Below are positions 58,127 to 64,000 of a stretch of 64,000 bases of DNA, one piece after another. How positions within the stretch are numbered: the stretch's first letter is position 1; every line of letters starts with the position of its first letter. This DNA comes from Rhodococcus sp. 06-235-1A (GTDB taxonomy: Bacteria > Actinomycetota > Actinomycetes > Mycobacteriales > Mycobacteriaceae), in NCBI RefSeq assembly GCF_002258785.1, contig NZ_NOYI01000012.1, positions 434,001 to 498,000 on the forward strand, written 5' to 3'. The notes beneath the pieces are model-generated. The model saw only the letters and a program-made list of their open reading frames with translations. It did no database searches and was not told the DNA's origin. Position numbers and translations under genes: made by a program.

Positions 58127-59041
58127 ATGTCTCGCGACAGAGCGATCGACCCGAACGCGCGCCACACGGACGAGTCGTACGCGATCGTGGCCCGTGCGGT
58201 GACGTTCGACTGGACCGGCGTTCCGCTGCAATACATTCCGCACGAGTGGTACGCCACCCACTTCTGGAACGTGATGCATCTGGTTCTGCCCGAAGGCGAA
58301 CGGGCGATGGCCGACGTGTTCGCCCAAGCGCTTCCCCACATCGACGACCGCAGACTGCACGAGGAAGTTGTGGGATTCGTAGGACAGGAAGCGACTCACG
58401 CGTCCTCCCACGAAAGCTTTCGCAACTACCTCGTCTCGCACGGAGTGGACATCGAGCCGATTCTGCAGCGCATTCGCTTCGCCGTCGGCGTGGTGTTCGG
58501 CGACCACGGACTCACCGGCCGCGCCGGCACAGCATGGCTGAACGAGCGCCTCGGAATTTACGCAGCAGCAGAGCATTTCACCGCCGTCGTGGGCGAATGG
58601 CTCCTGGACAACACCGAATTCGACCACATCGGCGTCGACCCCACGATGCTGGACCTGCTCCGCTGGCACGGTGCCGAGGAACTCGAACACCGTAACGTTG
58701 CATTCGACGCATTTCAGTACGTCGACGGTGGTGGATTCCGCCGCGCCCGGACCGCAGTGATAGCCAGCGCGGGATTGGCCGTGTTGTGGTTCAGCACCGC
58801 CGCGTACCTGTACAAGAATTCGATCGCCACCCCGCGCACCGGTCGACGCCGATTCCATACCCCGTGGCCACTCGCATTCGCCCGAGCGTCCCGCAAGAAC
58901 CTCATTCCGGGCCTGTCGTTCCTGTTCGTACAACTCGCCCTCTACATCCGACCGGGCTTCCACCCGTCGACGATGGGCGACATCGACAAGGCCGTGCGAT
59001 ACCTCGCACAATCACCCGCTGCACTGGCTGCCCAGCAGTGA
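58127..59041 (+). CDS. PF10118-type predicted metal-dependent hydrolase, ferritin-like
   Basis: This 304-residue protein belongs to the family of predicted metal-dependent hydrolases related to di-iron ferritin-like proteins. Candidate metal ligands are in FVGQEATHASSHESF (about residues 84-98), AAAEHFTAVVGEWL (about 145-158) and WHGAEELEHRNVAFDAF (about 185-201), giving the E/H-x2-E/H pattern on helices. A hydrophobic segment lies at about 210-228. The name is historical; in a gene cluster with a flavin/iron-sulfur reductase it may well be an oxygenase receiving electrons from it, which is inference. It starts 43 bp after a TetR-type operator, with GGAG before the ATG, and is followed by the reductase gene with a GTGA overlap. 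Confidence 0.82.
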   Translation: MSRDRAIDPNARHTDESYAIVARAVTFDWTGVPLQYIPHEWYATHFWNVMHLVLPEGERAMADVFAQALPHIDDRRLHEEVVGFVGQEATHASSHESFRNYLVSHGVDIEPILQRIRFAVGVVFGDHGLTGRAGTAWLNERLGIYAAAEHFTAVVGEWLLDNTEFDHIGVDPTMLDLLRWHGAEELEHRNVAFDAFQYVDGGGFRRARTAVIASAGLAVLWFSTAAYLYKNSIATPRTGRRRFHTPWPLAFARASRKNLIPGLSFLFVQLALYIRPGFHPSTMGDIDKAVRYLAQSPAALAAQQ

Positions 59042-60147
59042 CGACTACAGCAGCTCCGGTTCACAGCCATCTGGGTGAGCTCACGGTGACCGAACCCGGT
59101 AGAGGTCTGCGAACCATCGCTGCGGCATCACGCGTGTACGCCAGATTGGTCACCGACTCGCCCCTCGTGACCGCCCTGTCCCCGGCACGACCGCGTCGAT
59201 GCGGCGGATACGAATTCGACACCACCATCGACGAGATCGTCGACGAGGCCGAGGACGTGCGCTCACTGGTGCTCCGTCGCTTCGACGGAGCGGCTTTGCC
59301 GACGTGGTCGCCCGGTGCGCACATCGACGTCACCACCCCCTCCGGTTCGGTACGGCAGTACTCGCTCACCGGCCGACCGGCCGCAGGTGAGCGCTACGGC
59401 ATCAGTGTTCGCAGACTTCCCGACGGCACGGCCTCCGCAGAGATCCATACCCTCTCCCGTGGTGATGTTCTACGAGTTCGCGGACCTCGCAATGCTTTTC
59501 CGATGGCCGCAGCCGAGCACTACCTCTTCGTCGCCGCCGGCATCGGCATCACCCCCATCCGGTCCATGATCGAACGCGCAGTCGCCGAGGGCACACCGTG
59601 GACGCTCTATTACCACGGAAGATCGCGTGCGAGTTTGCCGTTCGTCACCGAACTGCAGCAGATGGCTCTCCACTCGCACGGTCACGTGATCATCAGGACC
59701 GATGACGTCGACAGATTCCCGATTCCGGCAGACATCGTAGGTCTCGGAACAGGATCATCTGCCATGTACGTGTGTGGTCCCGCGGCGCTCTCCCGCAGGT
59801 TGCGCGAGGAGGCCGCCCGCAGCACCGCGGTTCGCGAATTCCACACCGAATTGTTCGCGCCTGCACCGGTGGTCGACGGCACTGCTTTCGCAATGAAGCT
59901 CGACCGATCGGGCGACACCATCGAGGTCGGTGCGCAAGAGACTGCCCTCGACGCCCTACGACGAGTTCGACCTGATCAACCGTTCTCGTGCCGCCAGGGT
60001 TTCTGCGGGGCCTGCGTCGTGGGTCTCGTCGGCGGACGCGTCGAGCACCGAGACCGCGTGCTGAGCGGAACCGAGCGCGAAAGCTCACTCACCCTGTGCG
60101 TCTCACGTGGCGCGGTCGACGGCGAAGTTCTCGTCCTCGATCTGTAG
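59038..60147 (+). CDS. Flavin and [2Fe-2S] oxidoreductase (phthalate-dioxygenase-reductase-like)
   Basis: This 369-residue electron-transfer protein has a ferredoxin-reductase-like FMN/FAD barrel (about residues 60-155; SVRQYSLTGRPAAG with the flavin motif RxYSL), an NAD-binding domain (about 160-265; LFVAAGIGITPIRSMIER, AMYVCGPAAL) and a C-terminal plant-type [2Fe-2S] ferredoxin (about 285-369) with cysteines in SCRQGFCGACVVG and TLC. Reductases of this order serve oxygenases such as PDR/VanB systems. The GTG start overlaps the upstream gene by 4 nt, so it is most likely the redox partner of the PF10118 protein. The longer frame upstream is antisense-like. Confidence 0.9.
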   Translation: MTTTAAPVHSHLGELTVTEPGRGLRTIAAASRVYARLVTDSPLVTALSPARPRRCGGYEFDTTIDEIVDEAEDVRSLVLRRFDGAALPTWSPGAHIDVTTPSGSVRQYSLTGRPAAGERYGISVRRLPDGTASAEIHTLSRGDVLRVRGPRNAFPMAAAEHYLFVAAGIGITPIRSMIERAVAEGTPWTLYYHGRSRASLPFVTELQQMALHSHGHVIIRTDDVDRFPIPADIVGLGTGSSAMYVCGPAALSRRLREEAARSTAVREFHTELFAPAPVVDGTAFAMKLDRSGDTIEVGAQETALDALRRVRPDQPFSCRQGFCGACVVGLVGGRVEHRDRVLSGTERESSLTLCVSRGAVDGEVLVLDL

Positions 60148-60159
60148 AAGGAGACCCTC

Positions 60160-61695
60160 ATGACTGCAACACATTCGACTGCCGACACGGCTGTACCGCA
60201 CATCGACGTCGCCATCATCGGCGCGGGTTTCGGCGGTCTCGGGGCGGCGATCAGGCTCGAGCAGGAAGGCCGCGGCGACTTTCTGATCTTCGAACGCGAT
60301 ACGGCCGTCGGTGGAACGTGGCACGTCAACACCTATCCCGGTGCACAATGCGATATTCCGTCGGCGCTGTATTCGTTCTCGTTCGCGCCCAACCCCGACT
60401 GGACGCGGCTCTACCCGCTGCAGCCCGAGATCGAGGCCTATCTCAACGAGTGCACCGATCGGTTCGGTATCCGCGATCGCATCCGTTTCGGGCACGAGGT
60501 ACTCGACGCGACGTGGGACGACGAGCATGCCCGGTGGGTGGTACGGACGAGCGGAGGAACATGGACTTCTCGGATTCTGATCGGAGCCCTCGGCCCGTTC
60601 AGTGAACCGGCGACTCCCACTATCGCAGGGCTGGAATCGTTCTCGGGCACAGTGTTCCACTCCGCGAACTGGGACCACGACTATTGTGTGAAAGGGCGAC
60701 GCCTCGCCGTCATCGGCACCGGTGCTTCGGCGGTGCAGTTCGTCCCTCGTCTGGCCCCCGAGGCCGGGCATCTCACGTTGTTCCAGCGGACACCGACGTG
60801 GATTCTTCCGCACCCCGACCGGCTGATCTCCGAATCCGGGAGGTCGGTGTTGAGGACGTTCCCTCCGGCGCAACGAGCCATGCGCCGGATGTTCGATCTG
60901 TTCCAGGAAGCATTGGTGCCCGGCCTGATTCGACATCGCTCTCTGCTCGCACCACTGACTGCGCTCGGCCGTGCACACCTGCGCCATCAGGTGAAGGATC
61001 CGATGCTTCGCGAGAAGCTCACGCCGACCTATGCCTTCGGTTGCAAGCGCCCGACCTTCTCCAACAAGTTCTACCCTGCTCTGTGCCGCGAGAACGTGAC
61101 CGTCGAGACCACCGGCATCGCACGGATCGTTCCCCAGGGAATCGTCACCACCGACGGCACAGTGCACGAGGTAGATTCGATCGTTCTCGGAACCGGCTTC
61201 ACCGTCGCCGCACACTCGGGCTTTCGACGCATCCTCGGACGGGACGGAAAGTCGTTGGCGGACAGGTGGCCCGGGGGCGAGATGTCGTCGTACCGCGGTA
61301 CCACCGTGCACGGGCTGCCCAACTTCTTCATGCTGCTCGGCCCCAATTCGGTGGTGTACACCTCGCAGGTGGTCACCATCGAGGCGCAGGTGAACTACAT
61401 TCTTGCGGCACTGCGCGCGATGGACTCCGACGCGATCTCGGTGCTGGAAGTGACCGAGCGGGCGCAGACCGAGTTCGCCGACCACACCGACGCGCAACTG
61501 GCAGGGTCGGTGTGGAACTCGGGAGGATGCAGCAGCTACTACCTGAGCCCCTCGGGTCGGAACGTGACGTACTGGCCCGGTTCGGTCCGCAACTTCACTC
61601 GACGCATGTCCACCATCGAACTCGACCATTATCACTGTCGGAGTGCGGCGTCCGGTGTGGATCCGACGCTCGTCACGACGAAGGACCTCGTATGA
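60160..61695 (+). CDS. Flavin monooxygenase, Baeyer-Villiger/FMO type
   Basis: This 511-residue FAD/NADPH monooxygenase has GAGFGGLGAAIRLEQEG (about residues 21-37), GGTWHVNTYPGAQCDIPS (about 50-67), the fingerprint FSGTVFHSANW (about 161-171) and VIGTGASAVQFVP (about 184-196). It starts 12 nt after the reductase stop with AAGGAG before the ATG, and ends overlapping the SDR gene (ATGA). It resembles the enzyme at 28509 but sits in a different operon. Related mycobacterial enzymes (MymA/EtaA group) oxidise ketones and thioamides. A ketone-to-ester step together with the adjacent SDR is the most natural pathway reading. Confidence 0.92.
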   Translation: MTATHSTADTAVPHIDVAIIGAGFGGLGAAIRLEQEGRGDFLIFERDTAVGGTWHVNTYPGAQCDIPSALYSFSFAPNPDWTRLYPLQPEIEAYLNECTDRFGIRDRIRFGHEVLDATWDDEHARWVVRTSGGTWTSRILIGALGPFSEPATPTIAGLESFSGTVFHSANWDHDYCVKGRRLAVIGTGASAVQFVPRLAPEAGHLTLFQRTPTWILPHPDRLISESGRSVLRTFPPAQRAMRRMFDLFQEALVPGLIRHRSLLAPLTALGRAHLRHQVKDPMLREKLTPTYAFGCKRPTFSNKFYPALCRENVTVETTGIARIVPQGIVTTDGTVHEVDSIVLGTGFTVAAHSGFRRILGRDGKSLADRWPGGEMSSYRGTTVHGLPNFFMLLGPNSVVYTSQVVTIEAQVNYILAALRAMDSDAISVLEVTERAQTEFADHTDAQLAGSVWNSGGCSSYYLSPSGRNVTYWPGSVRNFTRRMSTIELDHYHCRSAASGVDPTLVTTKDLV

Positions 61696-62525
61696 ACAAG
61701 TCCATGGACCTCACCGGCAAGGTCGCGTTGGTGACGGGCGGGGCACGCGGCATCGGAGCTGCGACCGTGGCGTCACTACTGTCCGCGGGAGTACGAGTGG
61801 CGTTGGTGGATCGAGACTTTGCACCCGGGACGACCGGTTCCGACATGACACTTCACCTCACCGGCGACGTCACCGATCCGGCAGCGATGGTGGACTGCGT
61901 CGCGGCAACGATCGACAGGTTCGGCCGCCTCGACATCGTGATCGCCAATGCCGGAATCACGCCGCCGCCCGCCACGATTCGGTCGATCGACCGCGCCGTC
62001 TTCGACTCGGTGATGGCAGTGAACTTCGGCGGTGTCCTCAACATCGTACGGGCCGCTGCCGACGAGATCGTGGCGAGCGGCGGCCACATCTTGCTCGTAT
62101 CATCCTGTGCTGCATTCACTCCCGGCATGGGCGGGTCTGCGTACATGGTCAGCAAGGCGGCTGTGGAACAACTCGGACGGGCGCTGCGAATCGAACTCGC
62201 TGCCGTCGGCGCATCGGCCGGTCTTGCGTACTTCGGAGTGGTGGACACCGACCTGGCGCGTCACACCCTCGACGACGACCCGATCGGTCAGCGAATCGGC
62301 GGATTGCTCCCCTGGCCGCTGAACCGACGACTCGCGTCTCAACGGGCTGCAGATCTCCTGGTCGACGCGGTCCGTACCCGTCGCGCACGGCTCATCGCCC
62401 CTGCCGTGTGGACGCCGTACTTCTGGTTCCGCGGAATCCTCAACCCGATCCTGGAACGCAGGCTCGTCCGCGACCGCACGATCGCTGCGATCATCCGAGA
62501 CCTTGAATCGACTCGTACACACTGA
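61692..62525 (+). CDS. Short-chain dehydrogenase/reductase
   Basis: This 277-residue classical SDR has VTGGARGIGAATVASLL (about residues 13-29), VIANAGITPPP (about 84-94), the catalytic Ser in ILLVSSCAAFTPG (about 138) and YxxxK in SAYMVSKAAVEQL (about 151-155), so all catalytic residues are present. The C-terminal region (RRARLIAPAVWTPYFWFRGI) is hydrophobic, as in SadH-like enzymes acting on lipid substrates. ATGA overlap couples it to the monooxygenase; it may convert an alcohol to the ketone used by that enzyme, or reduce a product. It converges with the TetR gene at 62542. Confidence 0.92.
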   Translation: MNKSMDLTGKVALVTGGARGIGAATVASLLSAGVRVALVDRDFAPGTTGSDMTLHLTGDVTDPAAMVDCVAATIDRFGRLDIVIANAGITPPPATIRSIDRAVFDSVMAVNFGGVLNIVRAAADEIVASGGHILLVSSCAAFTPGMGGSAYMVSKAAVEQLGRALRIELAAVGASAGLAYFGVVDTDLARHTLDDDPIGQRIGGLLPWPLNRRLASQRAADLLVDAVRTRRARLIAPAVWTPYFWFRGILNPILERRLVRDRTIAAIIRDLESTRTH

Positions 62526-62541
62526 ATTTCGTGCGGCAGGG

Positions 62542-63195
62542 CTACTCTGCCTCCACACCCACGCTCGGGACATCGCTCATGGGCGGCAGCGGCCTGGCGC
62601 ACAGGTCGCGTGCGTCGGGGTCGGGCACTCCGAGTGCGAGCAGCACGCTGTACGCCATTCGATCCACGGCCTCGGCGTCGTCACGATCCGGTTGCTCGAG
62701 CAGTAGCTGACCGAGGCCGAGCAGCGCGCCTGCCACCAGAGCCAAGGCGAGCTGTATGTCCTCGACCCGGAAATACCCTGCGCCGATTCCGGCCACGATG
62801 TCTCGCGCCGCACGTGGTCCCAGCCCGTGCTGCGAGGTGATCAACTCGGGACCGGAGTGAATGAGGACGCGGCTCAGCTCCGGTTGCAGACGAAAGAGTC
62901 GGCCGGAGATTCGGAACGATCGCGTGAATGCCTCGGCGGGGTCGGCTTCCGCGTCGGTCAACGAGTCCAGGTAGGCCCCCAACAGTTCCAGGGCACCGTC
63001 GACCGCAGACTGGAACAGCTGTTCGCGACTGACGAAGTGGTTGTAGAAGGAGCCCATCCCCACGTCGGCTGCCTGGGTGATCTCCGCGATCGGCGCGTTC
63101 AGCTCGCCACGAGCGATGAAGCCTTGCGCTGCCGAGATCAGTGCGCCGCGGGTGCGCGCCTTGCGACGCTCGAGGCGATTCTGGGTCTCCACCAT
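62542..63195 (-). CDS. TetR-family regulator, divergent from the VOC gene
   Basis: This 217-residue protein has a TetR helix-turn-helix at about 36-64 (IAEITQAADVGMGSFYNHFV) and a long ligand domain. It is divergent from the VOC-family gene across a 124-bp gap with three copies of a TGACG-N5-GTCA-like palindrome. Its probable role is repression of the downstream aromatic or ring-cleavage genes that begin at 63320 and continue beyond the window. Confidence 0.88.
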   Translation of the reverse strand: MVETQNRLERRKARTRGALISAAQGFIARGELNAPIAEITQAADVGMGSFYNHFVSREQLFQSAVDGALELLGAYLDSLTDAEADPAEAFTRSFRISGRLFRLQPELSRVLIHSGPELITSQHGLGPRAARDIVAGIGAGYFRVEDIQLALALVAGALLGLGQLLLEQPDRDDAEAVDRMAYSVLLALGVPDPDARDLCARPLPPMSDVPSVGVEAE

Positions 63196-63245
63196 GTTCC
63201 CTACCTCTGTCTACGCTGGTCTATCCGCTGACCTTTCCTCACCGC

Positions 63246-63302
63246 TGACGATTCTGTCAATACTCTTGACTGACGGCACTGTCATAGGTGACGATATTGT
63301 CA
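63246..63302. promoter_or_regulatory. Three TetR operator repeats
   Basis: TGACGATTCTGTCA (63246-63259), TGACGGCACTGTCA (63271-63284) and TGACGATATTGTCA (63289-63302) share TGACG-N5-GTCA, each with a TGAC/GTCA dyad and 6-nt centre. Starts are 25 and 18 bp apart. The last copy ends 17 bp before the VOC ATG, just ahead of its GGAGGA. Confidence 0.75.
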
Positions 63303-63319
63303 CCAACGAGGGAGGATCC

Positions 63320-64000
63320 ATGGCACAGGACGTCGACGGCCACAAGGACATGCATGTGGACCAAGGCGCGCTCCCCGGTGAGCACCCCGGTCGAGCGAAG
63401 GATCCCATCATCAAGGTCCGCGACATCGCGTGGCTCGAATTTCGCAAGCCGGACCTGGTGAAGGCCGAGGCGTTCGCCGTTGCGTTCGGGTTCACCGTCT
63501 CGCTGCGCACTCCCGAGGAGATCCATTTGCGCGGTACGCACGTCGGCTCGCCGTGCGTGATCATCCGACGAGGCAAGCGAACCCGATTCGTCGGAGCGGC
63601 CTTCGCTGCCGCCGACAACGCCGATGTCGCAACAGTGGCGGCCGCCACCGGGCAGCGCGTCCACCGATTGCCCGAGACCCTCGGCGGTATCGCCGTCACT
63701 CTGACCGATCCGGGCGGTCAGCCCGTCCAGGTCGTCTCGGGATACACCGAACACCCGGAGCTTCCGGGCCAGGACACGCACACCTACAACTTCGGCGATC
63801 CGCGCTACCGCGTCAACGCGACGCAGCGTCCACCACGTCAGCCCGCCCGAGTGCAGCGCCTCGGCCACGTGGTGCTGCAGCGCACCGGCTATCTGGAGAA
63901 CCTGAACTGGTACCTGCATCATCTCGGGCTGATCGTGAGCGACTTTCTCTACTACGACGGCCAGCGAGGCCGGGGCCCGGTGATGAGTTTCATCCGCTGC
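63320..64000 (+). CDS. VOC-family protein, extradiol-dioxygenase-like, 3' end outside window
   Basis: 227 residues are visible and the frame is open to the last base. GGAGGA sits just before the ATG. The N-terminal part (about 30-130; VRDIAWLEFRKPDLVKAEAF, then GFTVSLRTPEEIHLRGT) and the second unit starting RLGHVVLQRTGYLENLNWYL (about 181-200) are two glyoxalase/dioxygenase (vicinal oxygen chelate) modules, as in type I extradiol dioxygenases. The His in LGHVVL is a candidate iron ligand. The completed protein probably cleaves a catechol-like ring; the remaining ligands lie outside the window, so the call stays at family level. Confidence 0.8.
   Translation, partial: MAQDVDGHKDMHVDQGALPGEHPGRAKDPIIKVRDIAWLEFRKPDLVKAEAFAVAFGFTVSLRTPEEIHLRGTHVGSPCVIIRRGKRTRFVGAAFAAADNADVATVAAATGQRVHRLPETLGGIAVTLTDPGGQPVQVVSGYTEHPELPGQDTHTYNFGDPRYRVNATQRPPRQPARVQRLGHVVLQRTGYLENLNWYLHHLGLIVSDFLYYDGQRGRGPVMSFIRC

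Noticed and set aside
60103-61635. Open frame of about 510 codons antisense to the second flavin monooxygenase
   Set aside because: It lies opposite a complete enzyme with all motifs; no ribosome site or similarity.

Overview
The window is a gene-dense, GC-rich actinobacterial chromosome segment with no rRNA, tRNA, CRISPR array, insertion sequence or prophage that I can see. The antigen-85/mycolyltransferase-type esterase, the DUF5313 membrane protein, the IdeR/DtxR-type iron box, GTG starts, frequent 4-nt ATGA/GTGA overlaps and the wealth of TetR regulators and oxidoreductases point to a mycolic-acid-containing member of the Mycobacteriales, most probably Rhodococcus. The assignment is by gene content only.

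Layout. 0-12.8 kb: an aromatic amine/alcohol catabolic block. It holds the end of paaK, a FeaR-like AraC regulator, a GMC alcohol oxidase/dehydrogenase, a copper amine oxidase with an APC permease and a small membrane protein, a TetR regulator, an aldehyde dehydrogenase and an SDR. Together these could take 2-phenylethylamine and/or 2-phenylethanol through phenylacetaldehyde and phenylacetate to phenylacetyl-CoA. 12.8-21.5 kb: a secreted esterase, an OhrR/MarR regulator with DUF5313, a hybrid kinase-receiver-ANTAR protein, glgX with a SigF-like promoter, and an FAD monooxygenase with its TetR. 21.5-26.6 kb: the glycerol operon glpF-glpK-glpD with a divergent SorC-type regulator. 26.7-28.5 kb: a DUF6745 protein and an uncharacterised partner.

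28.5-34.2 kb: a five-gene, fully overlapping operon, transcribed leftward: polyprenyl diphosphate synthase, squalene/phytoene-synthase-like enzyme, fatty-acid-desaturase-like enzyme, MddA-like membrane methyltransferase, and Baeyer-Villiger-type flavin monooxygenase. It looks like a compact terpenoid biosynthetic cluster whose product I cannot name, and it is the most interesting locus here. Two LysR genes lie back to back upstream.

36.4-46.5 kb: an orphan MCE protein; a STAS / PAS-PP2C / RsbQ-type signalling module; an NmrA-like protein, an amidase, two MFS transporters and a LysR; and a 5'-truncated acyl-CoA carboxyltransferase remnant. 47.0-55.5 kb: a beta-oxidation set (acyl-CoA dehydrogenase, thiolase, FadB-type enzyme, TetR, acyl-CoA ligase, aldehyde dehydrogenase) with the same operator-like sequence in front of its two transcription units. 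55.5-57.4 kb: an iron-box-controlled siderophore uptake pair. 57.4-62.5 kb: a TetR gene divergent from a four-gene oxidative operon (ferritin-like PF10118 protein, flavin/[2Fe-2S] reductase, Baeyer-Villiger-type monooxygenase, SDR). 62.5-64 kb: a TetR gene and, after three operator repeats, a VOC/extradiol-dioxygenase-like gene cut by the window edge.

Many intergenic regions carry clear inverted repeats next to TetR/MarR/LysR/SorC genes, and these are listed individually. No stretch longer than 300 bases lacks a gene.
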